A DNA stretch of 64,000 bases from Brassica napus (lineage: Eukaryota; Streptophyta; Magnoliopsida; Brassicales; Brassicaceae), in the NCBI RefSeq assembly GCF_020379485.1, contig NW_026014690.1:1-64000 (forward strand). The letters are read 5' to 3'. The notes under the pieces were generated by a model. The model was not told where the DNA came from. It did no database searches and saw only the letters and a program-made list of their open reading frames with translations. Below, piece after piece: positions 47,001 through 58,111 of this stretch. The position numbers and the translations under genes are program-made. The stretch's first letter is position 1, and every line of letters begins with the position of its first letter.

Positions 47001-48579
47001 CATGGTAAACTTGGATGAGAATCACATCCCAAGAAGCTATGAAGAAGCAATGAAAGATAAAGAATGGAAGGAATCAGTTGGAGATGAGGCAGGAGCGATG
47101 ATCAAGAATGATACATGGTATGAGAGTGAGTTACCAAAAGGGAAGAAGGCTGTGACTAGTAGATGGATATTCACAATCAAGTACAAAGCGGATGGAAAGG
47201 TTGAGAGGAAGAAGTCAAGACTAGTTGCAAGAGGGTTCACTCAAACTTATGGAGAAGATTACATAGAAACCTTTGCACCAGTAGCTAAACTCCACACAAT
47301 CCGGATTGTACTAAGCTTGGCTGTGAATCTTGGATGGGGGTTATGGCAAATGGATGTGAAGAATGCGTTTCTACAAGGTGAACTTGAGGATGAAGTGTAT
47401 ATGCATCCACCTCCAGGCCTTGAACACTTAGTAAAGAGTGGGAATGTACTGAGATTGAAGAAAGCCATCTATGGACTGAAGCAATCACCAAGGGCTTGGT
47501 ACAACAAGTTGAGCACTACTCTGAATGGCCGAGGCTTCAAGAAGTCTGAACTAGATCACACTCTCTTCACTCTCACGACTCCCTCAGGTATGATTGCTCT
47601 CCTTGTGTATGTTGATGATATCATTATCACAGGGAGTGATAAGGAAGGTATCATAGCAACCAAGGAGTTTCTTAAATCCATGTTTGAGATTAAAGACTTG
47701 GGAGAAATGAAATACTTCCTTGGAATTGAGATATGTAGATCCAAGGAAGGTTTGTTCATGTCCCAAAGGAAATATACACTTGATCTTTTGAAAGGTGCAG
47801 GTGCTTATGGAGGCAAGACAGCAAGGATGCCTATGGAGGATGGCTACAAAGTCCCACGAGAGGGGGAGATTGAAGACAGCAAACCTTATCAGGATCCTAA
47901 ACTCTATAGAAAACTAGTTGGCAAATTGATTTATCTTACTATAACTAGACCTGACATCTGCTTTGCTGTGAATCAGGTGAGTCAACACATGCAAGTGCCT
48001 AAGGAACATCACTGGCACATGGTGGAGAGGATCTTGATGTATCTCAACGGCTCACCTGATCAAGGAGTATGGATGGGCTGCAATGGAAGCACTGAAGTGG
48101 TGGGATATTGTGATGCGGATTGGGCTGGTGATAGAGCAGACAGGAGATCAACCACAGGCTATTGCACATTCATTGGAGGCAACTTGGTGACTTGGAAGAG
48201 CAAGAAGCAGAAGGTAGTGTCATGTTCAAGTGCAGAAGCCGAGTATAGAGCCATGCTGAAGCTCACCAACGAGTTGGTATGGATCAAAGGCATCTTGAAG
48301 CACTTGGAGATCGATCAAGCAACTCCAATGACAATGCATTGTGACAATCAAGCTGCCATCCACATTGCATCCAACTCGGTGTTTCATGAGAGGACCAAGC
48401 ACATTGAAGTTGATTGTCACAAGGTGAGGCAGATGATTGTGCTAGGGGTGATCTTGCCATGTTACACAAGGAGTGAAGATCAGCTAGCGGATGTGTTCAC
48501 CAAGGCTGCAAGACAGAAGACAATGGAGTCCATTCACATCAGGTTGGGCCTCATTGATCTTGGGAAGAGAAGGAGCTAA
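44065..48579 (+). CDS. copia2 gag-pol polyprotein
   Basis: One open frame of 1504 codons starting MEHGMNMRMK. Order: gag with the WSRMVKTAV motif near residue 30; CCHC knuckle CDHCKKHGHKKSQC near 253; protease DSGASHH near 413; gag-preintegrase HARVGHPH near 542 and CEACILGKHC near 571; integrase core with DVWTAP near 596, RSDNGGEY near 657 and QNGVAERKN near 690; an acidic, glutamate-rich linker about 870-935; RT from about 970, with LVARGF near 1053 and catalytic YVDD near 1182; RNase H CDADWAGD near 1347 and SSAEAEYRAM near 1388. The length is usual for a plant copia polyprotein made as a single frame. No defect is visible. Confidence 0.96.
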   Translation: MEHGMNMRMKVAVTFKGSNYLVWSRMVKTAVGSKGLWGHITTGEAPKLITQGGDQEEVSNEAAVEKWQQEDMLVMTVLHASLDPAILDAYSYCESAKELWDTLKKVYGNTSNLSRVFEVKLAINRLAQEDMEFTKHLGRFRSLWSELEMLRPSTTDPDQLNERREQDKVFGLLLTLNPAYTQLIQHMLRSDKLPDLEEVCAQIQREQGSMGLFGGKGELSLANQAAHEDSTEAPQANKASHGKYEDRKFNGNCDHCKKHGHKKSQCWILHPHLKPAKFMKEREGRANVTEGSSGAGTSKISEVDGLGGNDGNGKSLVAYTGASSSRSNDDYIKRSDLDALFKMLKENGNTYGYSFGASMIAYKDDHLIRELVERLEARNEYRHAYIARTDKMHSSLSNLCHNAKRVGKPLIVDSGASHHMISDENLIKDIEPTHGHVMIANGDKIPIRGIGKLKLFNKESRAFYMPEFTSNLLSVKKCTNDLQCNVIFSPNDVKFQDIESSRLIGKGVTKGDLYMLEELTSVPDYSCSFTSASLLNKNALWHARVGHPHVKALNLMVPGVVFENKDCEACILGKHCRTVFQKSTTVYDNCFDLIHSDVWTAPCLSRDSYKYFVTFIDEKSKYTWLTLIQTKDRVLDAFRNFQTYVTNHYHAKIKILRSDNGGEYTSHAFKQHLSQHGILHQTSCPYTPQQNGVAERKNRHLMEVARSLMFQSNVPKRFWSDAVATACYLINRTPTKVLNEKAPFEVLNRYKPALDYLRVFGCLCFVLKPGEMINKLEARSTKAVFIGYSATQKGYKCYDPIARRVLVSRDVKFLEDRGYYEEKNQEDLKDLTSDKATTLRIILEGLGISTSQDPRNHATTPPEVGSPSHLDHEGGEEHEEPMQEANQDEGGVENEGEESIGSDGHGHDHGVTQTPSQDEVVEEQQEEEPVVQPLRRSTRIRKDPSSWVNTRVYYNAQAVEHPSQAVCSFAQYPEAHCAFMVNLDENHIPRSYEEAMKDKEWKESVGDEAGAMIKNDTWYESELPKGKKAVTSRWIFTIKYKADGKVERKKSRLVARGFTQTYGEDYIETFAPVAKLHTIRIVLSLAVNLGWGLWQMDVKNAFLQGELEDEVYMHPPPGLEHLVKSGNVLRLKKAIYGLKQSPRAWYNKLSTTLNGRGFKKSELDHTLFTLTTPSGMIALLVYVDDIIITGSDKEGIIATKEFLKSMFEIKDLGEMKYFLGIEICRSKEGLFMSQRKYTLDLLKGAGAYGGKTARMPMEDGYKVPREGEIEDSKPYQDPKLYRKLVGKLIYLTITRPDICFAVNQVSQHMQVPKEHHWHMVERILMYLNGSPDQGVWMGCNGSTEVVGYCDADWAGDRADRRSTTGYCTFIGGNLVTWKSKKQKVVSCSSAEAEYRAMLKLTNELVWIKGILKHLEIDQATPMTMHCDNQAAIHIASNSVFHERTKHIEVDCHKVRQMIVLGVILPCYTRSEDQLADVFTKAARQKTMESIHIRLGLIDLGKRRS

Positions 48580-48600
48580 TCCCCTTAGCTGCAAGGTCTT

Positions 48601-48719
48601 TACTCTTTTTCCCTCATCAAAGTTTTATCCCATTGGGTTTTCTTTGGTGAGGTTTTTAATGAGGAAGATCTTGTGGCTGTCCAAGCTTAGACTTATACAA
48701 AGCTAAGCTTGAGGGGGAG
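48601..48719 (+). other. copia2 3'-end module: hairpin I, hairpin II, polypurine tract
   Basis: Hairpin I at 48601-48664: CTCTTTTTCC, arm CCTCATCAAAG, core TTTTATCCCATTGGGTTTT, arm CTTTGGTGAGG (11 pairs, one U-G), tail GGTTTTTAATGAGG. Hairpin II at 48682-48711: arms CAAGCTTAG and CTAAGCTTG, nine perfect pairs. The polypurine tract GAGGGGGAG (48711-48719) follows and abuts the 3' LTR. Confidence 0.82.
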
Positions 48720-49327
48720 TGTTGAGTTGAGCTGAATATATATGTATGAAGAGCTAAGGAGTTGAAGAGGAAAGGAGATGAGGAAGCTTGAGAGAGTTTA
48801 GGGAGAGCATGGTACGGACGTCCGTACAAGGCCGTACAAGCCGTACAGTCCGTACCATCCAGCATCGACCAAGACTTACCTTGCATCAGCCAAGTAACAC
48901 GGTAACTAAGGTAAAGGGAAGGAACTTACCTTGAGGCATCAGACCGTTTAGGGATAAGGTAGAGCGCGCCTTGACAGGCTGGAACAGCTGGAAAGGCAAG
49001 AGCATCTCGGTCCAAGATGCCAGATACTCCGCGCATGTGGAGAAGCTAATTGGCTAGTCCAAATGAGCTTATCCTCTCCTGATTGACCTCACATGCTTTA
49101 GTCTTCTCTTGATTTCGAAAACCCTTGTATGCTCTCTCTATATATTGTAACTCATCAACCCTAATGAAGATTATGCAGTTTGAGTCTCTCTAATCTCTTA
49201 GACACTATGCTTTTCTCTTAGACACTAAACGGCTCTATCTAGTCTCCTAATCTTTCACAAACTTCTCTTAATCACTTCCTAAACACTCTCTTTATTCTGT
49301 TTACTCTAAGGATCTCTTAATCTCATA
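48720..49327 (+). repeat. copia2 3' LTR (608 bp)
   Basis: Same length and text as 43244-43851 as far as I can see. GTAC cluster at 48811-48856; TATA box at 49137-49146. CTTCC follows. Confidence 0.95.
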
Positions 49328-51587
49328 CTTCCAAGCATATGTAACTAACCATTACAATGCTACTGTGAAGGTACTACGGTCTGATAATGGAGGAGAATAC
49401 ACCAGTCATGCCTTCAAGAATCACTTGGCTAAACATGGGATAGTGCATCAGACCAGTTGTCCTTACACACCACAGCAGAATGGGGTAGCTGAGAGGAAGA
49501 ATAGGCATCTGATGGAGGTGGCTAGATCCATGATGTATCATGCTAATGTTCCAAAGAGGTTTTGGGGTGATGCTGTTCAGACTGCATGCTATCTTATCAA
49601 TCGGATTCCAACTAAGGTATTGAAGAATCTGTCTCCTTTTGAGGTGCTGAACAAGAGCAAGCCATACATAGATCATCTGCGTGTCTTTGGATGCCTATGT
49701 TATGTCTGGATTCCAGGAGAACAGAGAAACAAGTTGGAGGCAAAGAGCACTAAAGCAATGCTCATTGGGTACTCAGTAACTCAGAAGGGGTACAAGTGCT
49801 ATGATCCAGCAACTAGGAGAGTGTTGGTATCTAGAGATGTTAAGTTTATAGAGGCAAAGGGTTATTATGAAGAAAAGAACTGGGAAGACTTGGAAGATCT
49901 GTCTCAAGAACCAAGAAACATGGCAGAGAATCTGAGGAACATCTTGGAAAGGCTTGGGGTAAACATGTCCCAAGAGAAGGTTAGAGAAGCTGAAAGAACT
50001 ACCCCACTTGATCATGAGGGGGGAAATGAGTCTGAATCAGGAGTGCAAGAGCAGCACCAAGGGGATTCAGGTCATCATGATCAAGAGGTGACACAAGAAG
50101 TAGAGAATTTTCCTCAGGTGGATGAGCAGGGAGAGGTTCATGATCAAGAGGAGGTGAGTGAGACAGAAACTGAGGTTCAAGCAGAGGTTCAAGCTGAGGA
50201 TCAGGTTCAGGCTTTGCGGAGGAGCACAAGGATAAAGAGGGATGCTTCCAACTGGGTAAACACGAGAGTGTACTACAATGCCCAGGCTGTGGAGCATCCT
50301 TCTCAAGCCGTGTGTTCCTTTGCAGAATATCCAGAAGAGCACATGGTGTTTATGTGTAACTTGGATGAGAATGAGATACCAAGATCTTATGAAGAAGCTA
50401 TGAAGCACAAGGTTTGGAGAGATTCAGTAGGAGATGAAAGGGATGCAATGATCAGGAATGACACTTGGTATGAGAGTGAGTTACCTAAAGGGAAGAAGGC
50501 AGTTTCAAGCAGATGGATCTTCACCATCAAGTATCTTGCAAATGGGAAGATAGATAGGTGCAAGACCAGGCTGGTTGCAAGAGGATTTACACAGACTTAT
50601 GGGGAAGATTACATTGATACTTTTGCACCAGTGGCCAAGCTTCACACAATTCGAATTGTGTTATCCATTGCAACAAACTTGGAGTGGGATTTGTGGCAAA
50701 TGGATGTGAAGAATGCTTTCTTGCAAGGTGAACTTGAAGATGAAGTATACATGCATCCGCCTCCTGGTCTTGAGCATCTAGTAAAGCCAGGGAATGTTTT
50801 GAGATTGAAGAAGGCAATATATGGGCTGAAACAGTCACCTAGAGCTTGGTACAGGAAGTTGAGTACAACACTCAATGGGAGAGGCTTTAGGAAGTCTGAA
50901 CTAGATCACACTCTCTTCACCTTGACAGGACCTTCAGGGATCATTGTGATTCTAGTGTATGTGGATGATTTGATTATCACAGGAAGTGATAAGGCAGGGA
51001 TTCATGCCACTAAGGAGTTTCTCAAATCTGTGTTTGACATCAAGGATTTGGGAGAGATGAAGTATTTTCTGGGCATTGAGATATGCAGATCAAAGGAGGG
51101 TTTGTTTATGTCTCAAAGGAAGTATACTATGGATATGTTGAAGGAGACTGATGTGCTTGGAGGAAAGATAGCTAAGACACCTCTTGAGGAGGGGTATAAG
51201 GTTCTGCGTGAGGGGGAGGTTGAAGAGAAGCAGTTGTTTGATGATGCTAAGCTGTATAGGAAGATGGTTGGCAAGCTGATCTACTTGACTATCACCAGAC
51301 CTGATATATGTTTTGCTGTGAATCAAGTAAGTCAGCATATGCAGGCACCAAAGGTACATCACTGGAAGATGGTTGATAGGATACTGAGGTATTTGAGTGG
51401 CACGCCTGGTCAAGGAGTTTGGATGGGTTGTAATGGCAGTACAGAAGTGGTTGGGTATTGTGATGCTGATTGGGCAGGAGATAGAGTGGACAGGAGATCA
51501 ACTACTGGGTATTGTACATTCATTGGAGGGAACCTGGTTACTTGGAAAAGTAAGAAGCAGAAGGTCATCTCCTGTTCAAGTGCTGAG
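49328..51587 (+). pseudogene. copia3 integrase core, reverse transcriptase and start of RNase H
   Basis: Open from the copia2 junction to the element A junction. Contains the integrase RSDNGGEY (near 49377) and QNGVAERKN (near 49479), an acidic linker (about 49990-50210), RT with LVARGF near 50571 and catalytic YVDD near 50956, and RNase H CDADWAGD near 51459. The frame is broken by element A within SSAEAEYRAM and resumes at 63492. No other defect is visible here, so these insertions, rather than decay, silenced this half. The open frame past 51587 reads into element A and is not real coding. Confidence 0.92.
51583..51587. repeat. Target-site duplication of element A (CTGAG), left copy
   Basis: CTGAG lies before TATGATTTTT here and follows TTCAACA at 63487-63491. 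Removing everything between, with one copy, rejoins the copia3 RNase H codons in frame. Confidence 0.95.
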
Positions 51588-52524
51588 TATGATTTTTAAA
51601 GAGATCTCTACTCTGGTTGTGTGTATGTGTGTATAAACTCCAATGGAGAAAGATGAGAGCTTAGTTCTAGGTGATTTAAGAACAGAGATGGGTGAGAGTG
51701 TTTAAGTGTTTAAGAGACTAAAGAGAATGAGATTAAGAGACTGAGAGACTAGAGAGAGAGACTGAGAGAATAAGAGACTGAAGATTAGGGAAGGAGAAGG
51801 GAAACCCCCTTACTCACTTAGTTCATACAAAATGCCACATATAAGCTTATATATGCTCTTACAAGATGCAAATCATAAACCTAAATCTAATGGCTGATAT
51901 AACTTGAATTTAAATGGATGGATAGGATGGAGAGGTGAGGCTGGTCGTGATTCGTCATTGGCTGTGCTCTTGTTGCTTCATGATTGGCTCATTTGAATCT
52001 GGTCAATGTGGAGACTGGTGCCTGATTGGTTGCTGTAAGGCTCCCTTGAACTTTCCCATATATCAGACTAGATACATGGTCAATACACAGCTCTTGGCCA
52101 GCCTGTTCCAGCCTGTCTTTGGCGCCAGCTTCCTTCTTTTGTCTTCTTCTCTTAAGAGCTTACCTCTGCCCTATTTTTGCACCAACCTCAAATGTGCTCC
52201 AATGGTCGACTGGTGAACTTTCGAGATGTCTCGGTCCGTACGGATCCGTACGGTCCGTACAACGTCCGTACCAAATCCGTACGGCCAGTCCCTAAGTTTG
52301 CACACTTGCCCAAATACTCTTCTAAGTCCCTCCTGGACTTGGCCCTATCTTTGCACAACCATCAGATCACTTCTGGACACAAAGAGACACTCCTGAAGCT
52401 TGATAGACAATCCCTAAAGGACTTGCCCTATCTTTGTACCAGACCTAACTCCTCCATACTTCTCCTTTCACTCCATTTCTATTCTTCAAGTTAACACAAG
52501 CTCTATCTTCTCTTCAGTTCAACA
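51588..52524 (-). repeat. Element A 3' LTR (937 bp)
   Basis: Minus strand TGTTGAACTGAAG ... AAAAATCATA. A TATA box (GCATATATAAG, minus strand) is near 51845-51858. A GTAC cluster at 52235-52284 has five cores, one TCCGTACAA. Confidence 0.93.
52235..52284. promoter_or_regulatory. GTAC cluster in the element A 3' LTR
   Basis: Five GTAC cores in 50 bp; TCCGTACAA matches the SBP-box consensus TNCGTACAA. Repeated at 63196-63246 in the severed part of the other LTR. Confidence 0.58.
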
Positions 52525-52647
52525 CTCCCCCTCAAGCTTGACTTTAGGAGATCCTAAGCCAAGCTTGGAACTCTGAAGAGTCTCCCTCATTAAAAACCTT
52601 ACAAGGAAAACCCATTGGGACAAAACCTTGCAAGGGAAAAAGAGTAG
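52525..52647 (-). other. Element A 3'-end module: hairpin I, hairpin II, polypurine tract
   Basis: Minus strand. Hairpin I at 52585-52647: CTCTTTTTCC, arm CCTTGCAAGG, core TTTTGTCCCAATGGGTTTT, arm CCTTGTAAGG (ten pairs, one G-U), tail GGTTTTTAATGAGG. Hairpin II at 52533-52567: arms CAAGCTTGGC and GTCAAGCTTG (ten pairs, one G-U), leading into GAGGGGGAG next to the LTR. Confidence 0.8.
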
Positions 52648-53467
52648 AGCTCTCCAAAGCCTAGGGATTGGCCAGTGAACTCTTGTGCCTTAGAACCAGT
52701 GTGGTTGGACACAAGAAGTTCTGGATCACGGCCTAAACTGGTGCAGCAACTCATCAAGACCTTGCGCACTAAACAACTCAGCTTCACCTCTTCATGAAAC
52801 CGGTTTGAAGTCTCCCCCTCTCAACTGACTTCACAGCCATCTTAGAGAAGCTAGGACACGACCAGATCATCTTCAAAACACTAGTGAGACTTATCAACAC
52901 TTCACACACGGCTTGCCCTCTTCATCGACCAGGTTTGGAATCTCCCCCTCTCAACTAACTTCACAGCCTCTTTAGAGAAGCTAAGAGATGACCCGGAACA
53001 TCTTTAGTGAGGCTCAAGCAATGGTACCTGATACATTATCCCAAAGGTGCATCAGTACCTATCAAAAACAAGAAAATGAATATCCTGCATCACACTTGAT
53101 GCACACAATCTCACAATTCAATCATAATCATTTTACGTATCTTTTCAAGCACAAGCAATGAATAAGATGAATAAAAAGGTTTTAAAAGTCTAAGGGAACT
53201 TCCCTTGTGTTTTTGTGAGTTTCCTAACTCGGCCAATGGACCATCTTCATGGCATCACCAACTTCTTGGAAAGGCAGAATGGATTCATCAGCTTCTCCTC
53301 AATCACCTCTCATTGAAGCCGCATTGATGGAGAGCGTTCTTCTTCACTCGCCAAGACTGCTCTGAACAGCCTCTTGCCTAGACACGCCACTATCTTGGTC
53401 CGGTTGATGATCCTTGTAGAAGCCTTTGCAAAGACTTGTTACTGACCATGGATCATATGCATTAAGA

Positions 53468-53511
53468 CTCCCCCTCAAGCTTAGAACCAAGACTAGAAGG
53501 AGCTAAGCTTG
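53468..53511 (-). other. Internal polypurine tract with hairpin II in element A
   Basis: Minus strand arms CAAGCTTAG and CTAAGCTTG followed by GAGGGGGAG, the same arrangement as at the 3' end of copia2, yet about 940 bp inside A. Also present at the same place in B. Confidence 0.72.
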
Positions 53512-56500
53512 TGATGATCCTATGCATCTCCATGGTCTAATAACTATCATCTTTTATGATAGCTTTCTTCTTGTGAGTTTTCTCTCTTCCTTAACCAGGA
53601 ATTAGGGTGTTTGAATCACCATAGAGAGTCTCACAAGACACGCCTCTCATTGCATAATGACCCATGCTACACTTCCTGTAGACTAAGGACTAGATATGTC
53701 CAATGGTATTATGCAATGGCCATCTCTCATTGCATACTCAATCACACTACACTTCCTGTAGATTATGGACTAACATGTCCTAGTGATGATATGCAATGGC
53801 ACAAGATCTTTGTCTTTACATTCTTGGTTGTTGGCGAGTTTCATGTATCACATTCCTTGTGTACCTAACACCACCACAACTCAATGCAAGATCAGATCAT
53901 CCCATTGGGATCAAACCAAGATTATCCATCCTGTTTGATCACCAATGCCACAATAATATAGGATACTTGAGACAAGCTAGATAATCAAGACAATCAAGCA
54001 AAGACAATCAATTCAGTTTTGTTTTTTTTTTTTAAATGCAACAATAGATGAATGCATTAGGTTACACACTAACTATATGAATGAAACAGATTCAATCCAA
54101 ATGGAACACAAGTCTAGATGATACTTATGCAATCAAGACGACAAGAGTGACTCAATTCATGCTTATGCTCACTAGTTTTTATCAATGCCAATGATCCAAA
54201 TAGCTTAGACAAACTTCTAAATGCTTATAAGACATCACTGATGGATTTAACTATGGCAAAGCAACAATCAGACCTTTAGGCTCATTTTTAAATGCATTAC
54301 TACATGAATGCACAATCTTAAAGCTTTAGCTATATGAATGCAGCAGGTTCAATCCATGAGCAATATTAAGGCTATGCACAACAGTTTCAATCAAAACCAA
54401 TGATGCAAGCAACTTAGACAATTTCTAATTGATGCAAGACTTTCATTGAAGGATTAAACATAGGCAATAGCATCAGATAACAATAGGATTGAACTTAGAC
54501 AGTATGAGATATGATTATGTATGCAAAATAACTTACCAATCATGATGCAAGCAGCAGAGACATTCTACTCAATTCTACAACACATTCATGATGATTCAAG
54601 CTATGACAACACTCAAGACAATGCAATAAACAAAACATGAGATTCTGGGACTCTAGACATTACTTACTATCAATATGACAATGCAACAGCAAAACAATTT
54701 CAGTGCAATTAGCCTAGACATACTACTAGAAGCTATATACACTTAATGGAATTAGGGAAAGCACATAGTATAATCAGGAGTTAAACCTATCAAGACATAT
54801 TAAGATAGATGAGATTAGGTTTACTCCCTTGGTTAAGATGATGAGGAGTGGTTCTCAGAGTTACCACTTGAATCCTTACTTCTTCTTCTTCTCTTATTGC
54901 AATCACCCTTCTGAAGTCACCACCATGATGGAATGCTTGTGGATGCTTCAGCTACTTCTTCAATCACCTCACAATAGAAGCCGCCTTGATAGAGTAGCCT
55001 TCTTCTTCACACAGCCAAGAGTGCTCTGTCTTAGTTTGAGCACCCTCTTGAATAGGCACGCCACTGCCTAGACCCGGTTGGCTTCTTCTTCTGATACTTG
55101 CAATGTTAAGAAGAAGAGCACGAGTGAGTTCTACAACCATCTGTGCTTCTCCCTTTCTTGTAACACCTCTCCATTGGACACACAATGGGCATCATTCTTT
55201 CTCTTTCAACTCGGATTTGATGATGAACTAGGAGCACCTTTTGTGAACCTGAAACATCACTCAAACTCTAGCCAAGATAAGACACAATTGCGTTGGGATC
55301 AATCCTTGACTTCATCAAGTTTGATCACCAATGTCTCAAGCTTTATAACATTAGATAGAATCAAGACAATGTCAAGTTCTTATCTATGCAAGCAACCATT
55401 CTCTAAATACTAAGCAAGACTTTATCAGATTCAAGTCAAAGTATTTAGGCAATTTTAATCACTCCTTAATATGCAACTTAGACTTTAATCTAAATGCAAC
55501 AATCCAAAGCAGCAACAAGGCAGTATGCATTAATCTTAACAGTTTCTAACACATGAAAGCAAGAATGATTAGATATAATCTATCATCTTAACAAGACAAG
55601 TTAATTTAGAGCTGTCATTAAGCATTTACCATTTTCAATAGTATTGATGTCAAAACTTGATTAATCATCAAGTTTGATTCCCAATAACACAAGCAATGCA
55701 ACAGATAGACACAAGGCATTATCAAGTTCTATTCTTTGCAAGCTAGCTCTCTAAGAACAATCAAGATCCTAACAGATTCAAGACAAGTTACTTAGGCATT
55801 TTTTAAAAGCTTCTTTACTCAGCAATTTAGACATGAATCTAATGCCTCAATGGAAGACAGCCACAAGACTATATGCAACAGCTTTCAATTCCGTTTCAAT
55901 CCATGTATGCAAGCAGATTCAATTAATCACAACAAGCATCACTATGATTCGGAGCTAAGCATATTAACAATCTTAATCACCAAACCAGGCTCTTTAAGCA
56001 TACTGAGACAGATTCTCAAAGTATTCATTTAGCAATCTTTAAACAATTCTCAGGTTTTCAATCACATCACAACCAGTCAATATACTCAAGCTTTATACAA
56101 GAGAAAGAGGTTTCTTACAGCCAAGGAACTAGTGTTAGTTCCTTGAAACTCCATAGAGCATGGCAAGACAGTGAGCTGTTGGTGTCGATTCCAACTTCTC
56201 CTTCTCCCATGGACCTTTCTCTTGAACTCTCCATGTCAAAGACCCCACCTTTCTTCATGTTAAGTTCGCCACATCAGTACCAGCTGAAAGCTATCACCTT
56301 TCTTCTTGGACAGTGGATAAGACCTAGCTTGGACATAGCTTTGAGCTTGGTTGATGAGATCGCCTCATACACCATTGCTTCCAAGGTTCTTTCTTCTTCA
56401 TGGGCTTCATGAGAGAGTGTAGGTCGGCCAGAGACAGCTTCTGGACACCATGGATGAGCACACCTTCTTCTTGAAGAGTAGAACAACCGGCTGGACCATG

Positions 56501-56592
56501 GAGCTTCTTCTTGGCTTCAAGCGACATGGAGGAGAGCTATGAGCTTCAGCAGAAGCAAGAACCAAGTTCTAATGAACCTGGCTCTGATACCA

Positions 56593-57167
56593 TATGATTT
56601 TTAAAGAGATCTCTACTCTGGTTGTGTGTATGTGTGTATAAACTCCAATGGAGAAAGATGAGAGCTTAGTTCTAGGTGATTTAAGAACAGAGATGGGTGA
56701 GAGTGTTTAAGTGTTTAAGAGACTAAAGAGAATGAGATTAAGAGACTGAGAGACTAGAGAGAGAGACTGAGAGAATAAGAGACTGAAGATTAGGGAAGGA
56801 GAAGGGAAACCCCCTTACTCACTTAGTTCATACAAAATGCCACATATAAGCTTATATATGCTCTTACAAGATGCAAATCATAAACCTAAATCTAATGGCT
56901 GATATAACTTGAATTTAAATGGATGGATAGGATGGAGAGTGAGGCTGGTCGTGATTCTTCATTGGCTGTGCTCTTGTTGCTTCATGATTGGCTCATTTGA
57001 ATCTGGTCAATGTGGAGACTGGTGCCTGATTGGTTGCTGTAAGGCTCCCTTGAACTTTCCCATATATCAGACTAGATACATGGTCAATACACAGCTCTTG
57101 GCCAGCCTGTTCCAGCCTGTCTTTGGCGCCAGCTTCCTTCTTTTGTCTTCTTCTCTTAAGAGCTTAC
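56593..57167 (-). repeat. Element A 5' LTR, part next to the primer-binding site
   Basis: First 575 bp from the internal side, cut by element B; the rest is at 63126-63486. The primer-binding site (TGGTATCAGAGCCAGG, minus strand) is at 56577-56592. The TATA region stays here (near 56850) while the GTAC cluster is now 6 kb away. Confidence 0.93.
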
Positions 57168-58095
57168 TGTTGAACTGAAGAGAAGATGGAGCTTGTACAA
57201 TGATAGGGCAAGCTCTAGAAGATGTCTAGAAGAGTTCAATCAAGCTTCAGAAGTGTTCTGAAGAAGTTATCTTGTGAAGATAAGTCTAGGAAAGACTTAG
57301 ACTGATCATGTGAGGGCTTTGGAGGAGTTAGAGAGAAGATGGAAGTGTGGTGCAAAGATAGGGCCAAGTCCAGGAAGGACTTAGAAGAGTATTTGGGCGA
57401 GTGTGCAAACTTAGGGACTGGCTGTACGGACCGTACGGATCCGTACGGACCGAGACATCCCGAAAGTTCACCAGTCAACCATTTGAGCACATTTGAAGTT
57501 GGTGCAAAAATAGGGCACTGGTGAAACTCTTAAGAGAAGAAGACAAAGGAGAGGCTGGCGAGTGACAGGCTGGAAAGGAGAGTCTCTTGCTGTAAAGTAA
57601 AAGCAAAAGGAGACCATGTATCTAGCAAAAGAAGTGGGCAGATTCATGGGAGCCTTTAGCTAGCCAATAAGGAGCCAGCCTTCCCTTGACCAGATTCAAA
57701 TGGACCAATTATCCATCAGGAACAGCACAGCCACGACCAAGACCATCTGTCCATCTCATCCATTCATTTAAATTCAAGTTATAACAGCCCTTAGATTTAG
57801 GTTTATGATTGCAAGTTGTAAAGAGCATATATAAGCTCATAAGTGATGTTTTGTAACTCTTAAGTGAGTAAGGGGGTTTCCCTTCTCCTTCTCTAATCTG
57901 AAACACTTTCTTAGTCTCTCTAGTCTCTCATCCTGAATCTCTATACACGTTCTCAGTCTTGTTACTAATCTCTTAAACACTTAGACACACAAACACTCAT
58001 CAAACTTCTTTTCTCTCAAATCGCTTCCAAGCTCTCTCTCTTTACCCATTTGGGTTTCATACACACATACAACCTGAGTACTCTTAAACCTCATA
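57168..58095 (+). repeat. Element B 5' LTR (928 bp)
   Basis: Starts TGTTGAACTGAAG, ends AAACCTCATA. GTAC cluster of three CCGTACGG-type cores at 57424-57449; TATA box GCATATATAAG near 57825-57835. Confidence 0.95.
57424..57449. promoter_or_regulatory. GTAC cluster in the element B 5' LTR
   Basis: Three GTAC cores in 26 bp, arranged as a near-palindrome of CCGTACGG. Same cluster at 62449-62474. About 375 bp upstream of the TATA box. Confidence 0.5.
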
Positions 58096-58111
58096 TGGTA
58101 TCAGAGCCAGG
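58096..58111 (+). other. Element B primer-binding site
   Basis: TGGTATCAGAGCCAGG directly after the LTR. Agreement with copia2 continues for some bases beyond the tRNA complement (TTCATT). Confidence 0.93.

Larger units (their letters stand above)
43244..49327 (+). mobile_element. copia2: intact Ty1/copia retrotransposon, plus strand
   Basis: 6084 bp with two 608-bp LTRs in which I saw no difference, a CTTCC target duplication, primer-binding site, intact 1504-codon gag-pol frame, 3' hairpin module and polypurine tract. This combination marks a very recent insertion that could still move. It shares family with copia1 but differs clearly in gag and linker sequence. Confidence 0.96.
52525..56592 (-). 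other. Element A internal region, no recognisable protein
   Basis: About 4.07 kb. I find no zinc knuckle, DSGA, DDE or YVDD motif in any frame. It aligns in reverse complement with the B internal region. A second hairpin-II and polypurine unit lies at 53468-53511. Further purine runs (read GAGAGGGGGAG on the minus strand) lie near 52815 and 52950. Short frames near the 5' end (56274-56527) are shared in position with B but not clearly conserved as protein. Confidence 0.8.

Noticed and set aside
53611..53868. 85-codon frame identical to 60849-61106, as a possible conserved gene
   Set aside because: It is antisense to both elements, and identity reflects close DNA similarity; no family resemblance. 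Kept only as a DNA conservation finding.
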